A stretch of 64,000 bases of DNA from Rhodopseudomonas telluris (GTDB taxonomy: Bacteria; Pseudomonadota; Alphaproteobacteria; Rhizobiales; Xanthobacteraceae), in contig NZ_JBHLWM010000005.1 in NCBI RefSeq assembly GCF_042432815.1, positions 744,001 through 808,000 of the forward strand. The letters are read 5' to 3'. The position numbers were made by a program, and so were the translations under genes. Position 1 is the stretch's first letter; the number at the start of each line of letters is the position of its first letter. The notes beneath the pieces are model-generated. The model was not told the DNA's origin, did not search any database, and saw nothing but the letters and a program-made list of their open reading frames with translations. Positions 25,583 through 33,405 of the stretch are shown here, piece after piece.

Positions 25583-26159
25583 GGTCAAAGTCCGGAAGAA
25601 GCTGCTGATCACCGAGGAGGTCTTCCACGAAGGCGGCCCGGTGGCGGCGACGCCGCGCAAGCGCGGCGCCATCATCGCGGTGATCGAGAACCCGTTCGCC
25701 GGCCGCTACGAGCCGGAAATCGCCGGCTTCATGGACGACCTCACGCCACTCGGCGTCGCATTGGCTGGCGAACTGCTCAAGGCGCTCGGCGGCGACGCCA
25801 AGGCGATCGACGGCTACGGCAAGGGCGCGATCGTCGGCGCCAACGGCGAACTCGAGCACGGCGCGCTGTGGCACGTGCCGGGCGGCTACGCGATGCGCGA
25901 GATCCTCGGCGACGCCAAGGCGATCGTGCCATCGACCAAGAAGGTGGGCGGCCCGGGCACCAAGCTCGACGTGCCGGTCACCCACGTCAACGCCTCCTAC
26001 GTGCGCAGCCATTTCGACGCGATGGAAGTCGGCGTGCCCGACGGTCCCAAGGCCAACGAGATCGCGCTGGTGCTGGTGATGAGCTGCGGCCCGCGCATTC
26101 ACGCCCGCGTCGGCGGCCTCGCGGCCAAGGACATCAAGGGCGAGGACGGGCTGCGATGA
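25575..26159 (+). CDS. DUF1185 (amino-acid synthesis family) protein, copy 1
   Basis: 194-residue cytoplasmic protein of the PF06684 'AA_synth' family. Shared with copy 2: AVIENPFAGRYEP, YGKGAIVGANGELEH, THVNASYVRSHFDAMEV and an identical C-terminal IKGEDGLR. The start MPEVKVRKK overlaps the UPF0280 gene by 8 nt. Despite the family name no reaction is established. Being inside the nicotinate operon, it may handle an intermediate after ring opening. Confidence 0.8.
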   Translation: MPEVKVRKKLLITEEVFHEGGPVAATPRKRGAIIAVIENPFAGRYEPEIAGFMDDLTPLGVALAGELLKALGGDAKAIDGYGKGAIVGANGELEHGALWHVPGGYAMREILGDAKAIVPSTKKVGGPGTKLDVPVTHVNASYVRSHFDAMEVGVPDGPKANEIALVLVMSCGPRIHARVGGLAAKDIKGEDGLR

Positions 26160-26740
26160 GCGCCAAGATCCGCAAGATCGTCCTCGTCGTCGAAGAAACG
26201 CTCAGCGAGATGGGCCGGCCAGTCGCGCCGCCGACCCGCCGCGCCGCCGCGATCGCGGTGATCGAAAATCCGTTCGCCGGCCGCTATGTCGAGGATCTGT
26301 CCGAGCTGATCGCGATCGGCGAAGAGCTCGGTGGCCTGCTGACCGAAAAGGCCGTAGCGGCGCTCGGCATCGAGGGCGCTAAGGCCGAGAGCTACGGCAA
26401 GGCCGCGCTGGTCGGCGAGAACGGCGAGCTCGAACACGCCGCCGCGCTGCTGCATCCGAAGATGGGCGCACCGGTGCGCAAGGTGCTGGGCAAGGGCGCG
26501 GCGCTGATCCCGTCGTCGAAACGTCGCGGCGGCCTCGGCGCCGAACTCGACATTCCGCTCGGCCACAAGGACGCCGCCTTCGTCCGCAGCCATTTCGACG
26601 GCATGCAGGTGAGCGTCGGCGATGCGCCGCGCGCCAATGAAATCGTCGTGGCGGTGGCAGTGACCGATTCGGGACGCCCGCTGCCGCGCGTCGGCGGTCT
26701 GACCACCGCCGAGATCAAGGGCGAAGACGGGTTGCGCTGA
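26156..26740 (+). CDS. DUF1185 (amino-acid synthesis family) protein, copy 2
   Basis: 194 residues, the same length as copy 1, starting at an ATGA overlap with it. Conserved blocks AVIENPFAGRYVE, YGKAALVGENGELEH, FVRSHFDGMQVSVGD and the C-terminal IKGEDGLR mark it as a tandem paralogue. The divergence between copies suggests a heteromeric pair rather than a recent duplication. Function unknown. Confidence 0.8.
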   Translation: MSAKIRKIVLVVEETLSEMGRPVAPPTRRAAAIAVIENPFAGRYVEDLSELIAIGEELGGLLTEKAVAALGIEGAKAESYGKAALVGENGELEHAAALLHPKMGAPVRKVLGKGAALIPSSKRRGGLGAELDIPLGHKDAAFVRSHFDGMQVSVGDAPRANEIVVAVAVTDSGRPLPRVGGLTTAEIKGEDGLR

Positions 26741-26777
26741 AACCAGGCTGAGTATCACCAGAAGAGGGCAAGAGCGT

Positions 26778-27974
26778 ATGAAACACGTAGCACGACTAGC
26801 ACTGACTGCATTGTTGTTGGCGTCCGGGGCGGCGCATGCCCAGCAGGGCGAAATCAAGGTGGGCGAGATCAACTCCTACTCCGCCCTGCCCGGTTTCACC
26901 GAGCCGTATCGCAAGGGCATGGAGCTGGCGCTCAAGCAGATCAACGATGCCGGCGGCATCAAGGGCAAGAAGCTGGTCGTCATCACCAAGGACGACGGCG
27001 GCAAGCCCGGCGACGCGCTGACCGCCGCCAACGAGCTGGTGTCGCGCGACGGCGTGGTGATGATCGCCGGCGGGTTCCTCTCCAATATCGGCCTGGCGTT
27101 GTCCGACTTCGCCAAGCAGAAGAAGGTGCTGTACATCGCCGCGGAGCCGCTGACCGACGCGATCGTCTGGTCGAAGGGCAACGACTACACCTATCGGCTG
27201 CGCACCTCGAACTACATGCAGGCCTCGATGCTGGCGGAGGAAGCCGCCAAGCTGCCGGCCAAGAAGTGGGCGACGATCGCGCCGAACTATGAATTCGGCC
27301 AGTCCTTCGTCGCCGCCTTCAAGGAAATCCTCAGCAAGAAGCGGCCGGACGTCGAATTCGTCGCCGAGCAGTGGCCGCCGCTGAACAAGATCGACGCCGG
27401 CCCGGTGCTGCAGGCGATCGACGCCGCCAAGCCCGACGCCATCCTCAACGCCACCTTCGCCGGCGACCTGGTGAAGCTGGTGCGTGAGGGCAATACCCGC
27501 GGCGTGTTCAAGGACCGCGTCGTGGTGTCGTATCTGACCGGCGAGCCCGAATATCTCGATCCGCTGAAGACCGAGACGCCGGAAGGCTGGATCGTCACCG
27601 GCTATCCCTGGTACGCGATCGACACGCCGGACCACAAAGCCTTCCTCGACGCCTATCAGGCGCTCAACAAGGACTATCCGCGGCTCGGCTCGGTGGTCGG
27701 CTATGCCACCGTCAAGAGCGTCGCCGCGGTGCTGAGCGCCACCGACGATCATTCGACCGAGGGCCTGATGAAGGCGATGAAGAACCTCAAGGTCGATACC
27801 CCGTTCGGTCCGGTGGTGTATCGCGCCGGCGACCATCAGTCGACCATGGGCGCCTTCGTCGGCAAGACCACCCAGAAGGACGGCAAGGGCATCATGACCG
27901 ACATCAAGTTCAAGAAGGGCGAAGACTATCTGCCGCCCGAGGCCGAAGCCGCCAAGCTTCGTCCCGCGAACTGA
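26778..27974 (+). CDS. Branched-chain-amino-acid-type ABC transporter substrate-binding protein
   Basis: 398-residue periplasmic binding protein of the LivK/HBAAT group with a Sec signal peptide (MKHVARLALTALLLASGAAHA, cleavage before QQGE). The ligand-binding lobes open with IKVGEINSYSALPGF and include MIAGGFLSNIGLALSDFAKQ. A GAGGG ribosome site precedes the ATG. It lies between the nicotinate enzymes and the MarR gene on one strand with close spacing, so it likely binds nicotinate or a related pyridine or dicarboxylate (inference). Confidence 0.85.
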   Translation: MKHVARLALTALLLASGAAHAQQGEIKVGEINSYSALPGFTEPYRKGMELALKQINDAGGIKGKKLVVITKDDGGKPGDALTAANELVSRDGVVMIAGGFLSNIGLALSDFAKQKKVLYIAAEPLTDAIVWSKGNDYTYRLRTSNYMQASMLAEEAAKLPAKKWATIAPNYEFGQSFVAAFKEILSKKRPDVEFVAEQWPPLNKIDAGPVLQAIDAAKPDAILNATFAGDLVKLVREGNTRGVFKDRVVVSYLTGEPEYLDPLKTETPEGWIVTGYPWYAIDTPDHKAFLDAYQALNKDYPRLGSVVGYATVKSVAAVLSATDDHSTEGLMKAMKNLKVDTPFGPVVYRAGDHQSTMGAFVGKTTQKDGKGIMTDIKFKKGEDYLPPEAEAAKLRPAN

Positions 27975-27998
27975 GCCCGGCGACTTCTTGCAACAATC

Positions 27999-28022
27999 GC
28001 CGCCGCTGAAGTCAGCGGCGGC
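27999..28022 (+). promoter_or_regulatory. Intercistronic hairpin after the binding-protein gene
   Basis: A perfect 9-bp stem (GCCGCCGCT with AGCGGCGGC) and 6-nt loop, without a U-run, lies in the 96-nt gap between the binding-protein and permease genes. It likely stabilises the upstream message. The urtA-urtB gap has a similar element. Confidence 0.5.
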
Positions 28023-28070
28023 AACCTTCCCAAGCTCCGACGACCAGCAACCTGAACGAAAGGCGCCGCC

Positions 28071-29963
28071 GTGGAACTGATCTTGGTCCAGGCTCTCAGT
28101 GGTCTCGCCAGCGCGGCGTCGCTGTTCCTGGTGGCATCCGGACTGTCGATCATCTTCGGCGTCACCCGCATCGTGAACTTCGCGCACGGCGCGTTCTACA
28201 TGCTCGGCGCCTATATGGCGTTCACGCTGACCGACCGCTTCAGCGGCGCGCTCGGCTTCTGGGGCGGTCTGCTCGTCGCCAGCCTGATCGTCGCGGCGCT
28301 CGGCGCGCTGATGGAGATGGTGCTGCTGCGCCGGATCTATCAGGCGCCGGAGCTGTTCCAGCTGCTCGCCACCTTCGGCGTGACGCTGATGGTGCAGGAT
28401 CTCGTGGTGCTGATCTGGGGCGCCGACGATCTGATGGGCCCGCGCGCCCCCGGCTTCACCGGCGCCTTCAGCCTGTTCGGCCGGCTGGTGCCGACCTACG
28501 ACCTGCTGCTGATCGTGCTCGGCCCGGCGGTGCTCGGCGGGTTGTGGCTGCTGTTCCACCGCACCCGCTGGGGCGTGCTGGTGCGCGCCGCGACGCAGGA
28601 CCGCGACATGGTCGCCTGCCTCGGCGTCAATCAGAAATGGCTGTTCACCAGCGTGTTCGCGCTCGGCGTCTTCCTCGCCGCACTCGGTGGCGCGCTGCAG
28701 ATCCCGCGCACCACGGTGACGCACTACATGGACCTCTCGATCATCGTCGAGGTGTTCGTCGTGGTGGTGATCGGCGGGCTCGGCTCGGTCACCGGCGCGT
28801 TCATCGCCGCGGTGCTGGTCTCCGAACTGAACGCGCTCGGCATTCTGGTGCTACCGAAGATCTCGCTGATCGCCGTATTCCTGGTGATGGCGGTGGTGCT
28901 GGTTGTGCGGCCCTACGGCCTGCTCGGCAAGGCGGAGCGCGGCGCACGCTCCAGCACGGGCATCTCGTTCCGGCCATGGAAGCCGATGTCGATGCTCGAG
29001 CGCGCCGGAGTCGCCGTGCTGATCGCGATCGCGGCGCTGCTGCCGCTGTTCGCCGGCAACTATCTGCTCAGCGTCGGCGCCGAAATCCTGGTGTTCGTGC
29101 TGTTCGCCGCCAGCCTGCACTTCATGATGACGGTCGGCGGCCTCGCCTCGTTCGGCCACGCCGCGTATTTCGGCCTCGGCGCCTATGGCGCAGCCTTCGC
29201 CGTGAAGTTCCTCGGCGCACCGATGGAGCTGGCGCTGCTGGTCGGGCCGGCCTTCGGCCTGATGGGCGCGCTGGTCGCGGGCTGGTTCTGCGTGCGGCTG
29301 TCGGGCGTGTACTTCGCGATGCTGACGCTGGCTTTCGCGCAGATCATCTGGTCGGTGGCGTTCCAGTGGGTCGAGGTCACCGGCGGTGACAATGGCATCC
29401 TGGGCATCTGGCCGTCGGCCTGGGCGTCCAGCCCGCGCGGCTTCTTCTGGCTGACGCTCGGCGTCGCGGTCGTCGGCGTCGCGCTGCTGCGCATGCTGGT
29501 GTTCTCACCCTACGGCTTCGGCCTGCGCGCCACGCGCGACAACACCCTGCGCGCCGACGCGATCGGCATCGATCGCAAATCGACACAGTGGGCGGCGCTG
29601 ATCGTCGCCGGCACTTTCGCGGGCGTTGCGGGCGCGCTGTTCGCCTTCCTCAAGGGCTCGGTGTTTCCGGAATCTCTTGCCATCCCGATCTCGGTTGACG
29701 GCCTGGTGATGGTGCTGCTCGGCGGCATCGAGACGGTGTCGGGCGCGGTGATCGGCGCCATCGTCTACAAGGCGCTGGCGATCTGGCTGATGAGCCAGAC
29801 CGATTGGTCCAAGCTGGTGCTCGGCGCGATCATCGTGCTGCTCGTCGTCGCGGCCCCGAAGGGCATCGTCGGCTTCATCGACGATTGGCGACACCGCGGG
29901 CCGCGGCCAAAGAACGGCAAGCCCGATGCGCTCGCCGTCGCCAAGATGGAGGCCGCCGAATGA
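28071..29963 (+). CDS. Fused LivH-LivM ABC transporter permease
   Basis: 630-residue membrane protein joining a LivH-like half (about 1-290; FGVTRIVNFAHGAFYMLGAY and VVVVIGGLGSVTGAF) to a LivM-like half (about 305-610; VGGLASFGHAAYFGLGAYG and RDNTLRADAIGID). In most bacteria these are two proteins; the fusion would make the complete channel. The GTG start has AAAGG upstream. The next gene overlaps its stop by ATGA. Confidence 0.87.
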   Translation: MELILVQALSGLASAASLFLVASGLSIIFGVTRIVNFAHGAFYMLGAYMAFTLTDRFSGALGFWGGLLVASLIVAALGALMEMVLLRRIYQAPELFQLLATFGVTLMVQDLVVLIWGADDLMGPRAPGFTGAFSLFGRLVPTYDLLLIVLGPAVLGGLWLLFHRTRWGVLVRAATQDRDMVACLGVNQKWLFTSVFALGVFLAALGGALQIPRTTVTHYMDLSIIVEVFVVVVIGGLGSVTGAFIAAVLVSELNALGILVLPKISLIAVFLVMAVVLVVRPYGLLGKAERGARSSTGISFRPWKPMSMLERAGVAVLIAIAALLPLFAGNYLLSVGAEILVFVLFAASLHFMMTVGGLASFGHAAYFGLGAYGAAFAVKFLGAPMELALLVGPAFGLMGALVAGWFCVRLSGVYFAMLTLAFAQIIWSVAFQWVEVTGGDNGILGIWPSAWASSPRGFFWLTLGVAVVGVALLRMLVFSPYGFGLRATRDNTLRADAIGIDRKSTQWAALIVAGTFAGVAGALFAFLKGSVFPESLAIPISVDGLVMVLLGGIETVSGAVIGAIVYKALAIWLMSQTDWSKLVLGAIIVLLVVAAPKGIVGFIDDWRHRGPRPKNGKPDALAVAKMEAAE

Positions 29964-30742
29964 CCACGCTGCTCGACGTCAAGGGGCTGGTGAAGTCCTA
30001 TGCGGGTGTCCATGCGGTGCGCGACGTCAGCTTTGCGCTGAACGCCGGCGAGATCCTGGCGCTGATCGGCCCCAACGGCGCCGGCAAGAGCACCTGCTTC
30101 AACATGCTCAACGGCCAGATCAAGCCCGATGCCGGCTCGATCCGGCTCGCCGGCGAGGAAATCGTCGGGCAGCCGCCGCGCACGGTGTGGCGCCGCGGCG
30201 TCGGTCGCACCTTTCAGATCACCGCGACCTTCGCGTCGATGACCGTGCGCGAGAACGTGCAGGTGGCGCTGCTGTCGTTTCATCACCGGCTGTGGTCGAT
30301 GATCGGCTACGCCGGCGCGCGGCATCGCGCCGAGGCCGACGAACTACTCGCATTGGTCGGCATGAGCGAACAGGCCGAGCGGCCGTGCGGCGAACTCGCT
30401 TATGGCGACCTCAAGCGGCTCGAACTGGCGATCGCGCTCGCCAATCAGCCGCGGCTGCTGCTGATGGACGAGCCGACCGCCGGCATGGCGCCGAAGGAGC
30501 GCGTCGAGCTGATGCGGCTGACCGCCGGCATCGCCCGCGCCAAGAACATCGGCGTGCTGTTCACCGAGCACGACATGGACGTGGTGTTCGAACATGCCGA
30601 CGAGGTGATGGTGCTGAACCGCGGCCAGCTGATCGCGCGCGGCACGCCGCAGCAGGTCCGCCAGGACCGCCAGGTGCAGGCGATCTATCTCGGCGAAGGC
30701 CTGCTCTACGATGCCAAGCACCGCGCGGAGGCGCTGTCATGA
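29960..30742 (+). CDS. ABC transporter ATP-binding protein (LivG type)
   Basis: 260-residue ATPase: Walker A GPNGAGKST, a signature-like LAYGDLKRLELAIAL and Walker B LLLMDEPTAGM, followed by LFTEHDMDVVFEHAD. The loss of the canonical LSGGQ is usual in LivG. The start overlaps the permease stop (ATGA) and the stop overlaps the next start in the same way. Confidence 0.9.
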   Translation: MTTLLDVKGLVKSYAGVHAVRDVSFALNAGEILALIGPNGAGKSTCFNMLNGQIKPDAGSIRLAGEEIVGQPPRTVWRRGVGRTFQITATFASMTVRENVQVALLSFHHRLWSMIGYAGARHRAEADELLALVGMSEQAERPCGELAYGDLKRLELAIALANQPRLLLMDEPTAGMAPKERVELMRLTAGIARAKNIGVLFTEHDMDVVFEHADEVMVLNRGQLIARGTPQQVRQDRQVQAIYLGEGLLYDAKHRAEALS

Positions 30743-31443
30743 AGCTCGAAGTCTCCGATCTCAACAGCCATTACGGCCCGGCGCACATCCTGTTCGATGT
30801 CGGCTTCGCGGTCGGCGAAGGCGAGGTCGTCGCCATGCTGGGCCGCAATGGCGCCGGCAAGAGCACCAGCTTCCGCTCGGTGGTCGGTCTGGTGCAGCGG
30901 CGCAGCGGCAAGGTGACGTTCGAGGGCGAGGACATCTCGCGGCTGCCGTCCTACGAGATCGTGCGCCGCGGCCTCGGCTACGTGCCGGAGGATCGGCGCA
31001 TCTTCACCGAGCTGACGGTCGAGGAGAATTTCGAGGTCGGAAAGCAGAAGCCGCGCCCCGGCGTCGCCGAATGGACGCCGGACCGCATCTACAAGCTGTT
31101 TCCCAATCTCGGCGAGATGCGCAAGCGGCTCGGCGGCGACATGAGCGGCGGCGAGCAGCAGATGCTGAGCATCGGCCGCACGCTGATGGGCAACCCGTCG
31201 CTGGTGCTGCTCGACGAACCTTCCGAAGGCTTGGCACCAAAGATTGTGGAGCAGATGGCCGACGCCATCCTGGCGATGAAGCGCGAAGGGTTGAGTATCA
31301 TCATTTCGGAGCAGAATTTGCATTTCGCCAAGCTGATCTGCGATCGCGCCTATATCATCGAGAAGGGCCGCATTCGCTTCTCCGGCACGATCGACGAACT
31401 GGAGGCGCATCCCGAAATCCGGGACGCTTACCTCGCGGTGTGA
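30739..31443 (+). CDS. ABC transporter ATP-binding protein (LivF type)
   Basis: 234-residue ATPase with Walker A GRNGAGKST, signature MSGGEQQMLSIGRTL, Walker B LVLLDEPSEGL and the LivF-type IISEQNLHFAKLI. It completes the transporter encoded with the nicotinate genes. The MarR gene begins 6 nt after its stop. Confidence 0.9.
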   Translation: MKLEVSDLNSHYGPAHILFDVGFAVGEGEVVAMLGRNGAGKSTSFRSVVGLVQRRSGKVTFEGEDISRLPSYEIVRRGLGYVPEDRRIFTELTVEENFEVGKQKPRPGVAEWTPDRIYKLFPNLGEMRKRLGGDMSGGEQQMLSIGRTLMGNPSLVLLDEPSEGLAPKIVEQMADAILAMKREGLSIIISEQNLHFAKLICDRAYIIEKGRIRFSGTIDELEAHPEIRDAYLAV

Positions 31444-31449
31444 CGCAAC

Positions 31450-31923
31450 GTGGCTTCAAGTTTGGGTAAGAGCAAAGTGTTGGACAAGCCGCGCCGCAAG
31501 GCCAAGAGCGCATCCGCCTATCTGCTGGACAGTCAGGTCGGCTTCGTGCTGCGCCAGGTGATTCAGCGTCACGCCACGATCTTCGTCAGCCGCATGGGCG
31601 AAGATCTGACGATGACGCAGTGGGCGGCGCTGTCGAAGCTGTTCGAGAAAGGTCCCTGCTCGCAGAACCTGCTCGGTCGCGCGACCGCCATGGACGCCGC
31701 GACGATCAAGGGCGTGGTCGAACGGCTGGTGAAGCGCGGGCTGGTCGAGACCCGCCCCGATCCGGAAGACGGCCGCCGGCTCGTCGTGTCGCTGACGCCG
31801 GACGGCAAGGCGCTGACCGAGCGCTCGATCCCGCTGGCACACGAGATCACAAAGGAGACACTGTCTCCACTGACGAAGGACGAACGCACGCAATTTCTGG
31901 CGCTGCTGGATCGGCTGAAGTAA
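31450..31923 (+). CDS. MarR-family transcriptional regulator (candidate NicR)
   Basis: 157-residue winged-helix dimeric repressor. The central region (DLTMTQWAALSKL ... LGRATAMDAATIKGVVERLVKRGLVE) is the MarR DNA-binding domain, with the DPEDGRRLVVSLT wing. The GTG start lies 6 nt after the LivF stop, so it is the last gene of the nicotinate operon. In Pseudomonas putida a MarR protein, NicR, represses nic genes; the palindromic sites near fpr, nicA and the reductase are the likely targets (inference). Its last 77 nt overlap the 3' end of ureD on the other strand. Confidence 0.88.
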   Translation: MASSLGKSKVLDKPRRKAKSASAYLLDSQVGFVLRQVIQRHATIFVSRMGEDLTMTQWAALSKLFEKGPCSQNLLGRATAMDAATIKGVVERLVKRGLVETRPDPEDGRRLVVSLTPDGKALTERSIPLAHEITKETLSPLTKDERTQFLALLDRLK

Positions 31924-32758
31924 CAGTCGCCGGCAGCCGCTTCGTTCGATCAGGCGGCAGCGACTGGCGATAGATCTCCTTGATGCGTTCGAACGCAGCA
32001 CGGACCGACCTGAGATCCGGCGCGACGATTCGGACCACGAGCCCCGCTTCTTCCGGCATCACGCTCGCGGCGCCATATACGCCGGATATCTCGTTGAGCG
32101 CTTCGGTCAGCCGGTGCTGCACGCCGCCAAGCTCGACCGCGGATGACGGCATCAGATAGGCCGACGCGAAGGCGCGAGCGCCGCGAAAGACATTGGCATC
32201 CGGACTCAGCAGACGCGAGCGGTCGATCAGCACGGGATCGCCGCCCGACCTGCGCAGACACACCACCGACTCCAGTTCGCGGAACGTCCGCTGCTCGGCT
32301 TCCGGCGCATGCATGGTGAACGCATCGACCACCAGCCCGTTGGCGTCCCAGTCGCAATCGATATCGAGCTGCTGCGACAGCGCCGCGTCGGGAAACAGAA
32401 TGCGCGGCTCCGGCAGATATTCGAGACTGGCCCCGCGCGCGACCTGCAACGACACCAATTCGGTTGCGCGCGTCCCCGCGTCGGCGTGATGCACCGACGT
32501 GGCGCCCTGGTTGGTCAGGCACACGGCCGTGTCCGGGCCGAGCTCAAGCCGCTGCACCAGACTGTCTTCGCCATGCAGCGCGCCGCTGCCGGTCTGCACG
32601 ATCAGGCTCAGCCGATCCGGTCGCTCGGGATCGAGATAGAATCCACGCGTCAGCACGAAGGGCCAGGCGAACAGCCGCCGGTCGATCACGGTGCGCCCCG
32701 CACGACGGACGAAGCTCAGATCGAGCAGCGCGCTGCCCTTGGTCGCCGGCTTGGTCAC
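31847..32758 (-). CDS. ureD: Urease accessory protein UreD (second cluster)
   Basis: 303-residue UreD/UreH scaffold for nickel insertion, with UreF and UreG. Motifs include LTNQGATSVHHADAG, YLPEPRILFPDAAL and LVVDAFTMHAPEA. The GTG start overlaps the ureG stop by 4 nt. It is the last gene of the second urease operon and converges with the MarR gene, overlapping it by 77 nt. No ureD for the first cluster is in the window. Confidence 0.9.
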   Translation of the reverse strand: MTKPATKGSALLDLSFVRRAGRTVIDRRLFAWPFVLTRGFYLDPERPDRLSLIVQTGSGALHGEDSLVQRLELGPDTAVCLTNQGATSVHHADAGTRATELVSLQVARGASLEYLPEPRILFPDAALSQQLDIDCDWDANGLVVDAFTMHAPEAEQRTFRELESVVCLRRSGGDPVLIDRSRLLSPDANVFRGARAFASAYLMPSSAVELGGVQHRLTEALNEISGVYGAASVMPEEAGLVVRIVAPDLRSVRAAFERIKEIYRQSLPPDRTKRLPATVTSADPAAPEIACVRPSSVETVSPL

Positions 32759-33405
32759 GACCTGAACAGCACCTCGCGCTCGAGCAGATCGACGATGCCG
32801 TCGATGCCCTCGCCGCGCCGGCAGTTGGTGAGATGCACCGGGCGATGATCGCGGACTTTCAGCGCCTCCTGATGCATCCGCTCCAGGTCGACACCGACAT
32901 GCGGCGCGAGATCGACCTTGTTGATCACCAGGAGGTCGGCGCGGATCACGCCGGGGCCGCGCTTGCGCGGAATATCGTCGCCGCCGGCGACGTCGATCAC
33001 GAACATCCAGAAGTCGGTGAGATCGCGCGAGAAAGTCGAAGCGAGATTGTCGCCGCCGCTTTCCAGCAGGATCAGCTCGACGCCCGGAAAGCGCCGCTCC
33101 AGCTCGTCGGCCGCTTCGATGTTGAGCGTCGGATCCTCGCGGATCACGGTGTGCGGACAGGCCCCCGCTTCGACCGCCGAGACGCGCGCCGGATCGATCA
33201 GCCCGGAGCGGCGGATCCGTTCGGCGTCTTCGGCGGTGACGAGATCGTTGGTGATCACCGCGATGTCGATGCCGCGCGCCAGCAGCGCGGGGATCAGCCG
33301 CTCCACCAGCGCCGTCTTGCCGGACCCGACCGGACCGCCGATGCCGACGCGTGCGGCGGATGCGACCGGCGCGGCCATTCCGCCGCCGAGCGAGAGCCGG
33401 CTCAT
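32755..33405 (-). CDS. ureG: Urease accessory GTPase UreG (second cluster)
   Basis: 216-residue complete UreG with P-loop GPVGSGKTAL near residue 27, the VEAGACPHTVIREDPTLN segment, LESGGDNLASTFS and the INKVDLAPHVGVDLE guanine-specificity region. The start ATG overlaps the ureC stop (ATGA). Compared with the partial UreG at the left edge the core motifs are identical, but linker residues differ. Confidence 0.97.
   Translation of the reverse strand: MSRLSLGGGMAAPVASAARVGIGGPVGSGKTALVERLIPALLARGIDIAVITNDLVTAEDAERIRRSGLIDPARVSAVEAGACPHTVIREDPTLNIEAADELERRFPGVELILLESGGDNLASTFSRDLTDFWMFVIDVAGGDDIPRKRGPGVIRADLLVINKVDLAPHVGVDLERMHQEALKVRDHRPVHLTNCRRGEGIDGIVDLLEREVLFRS

Noticed and set aside
26796..28724. 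642-aa open frame on the minus strand
   Set aside because: Shadow of the binding-protein and permease genes; low-complexity and without a ribosome site.
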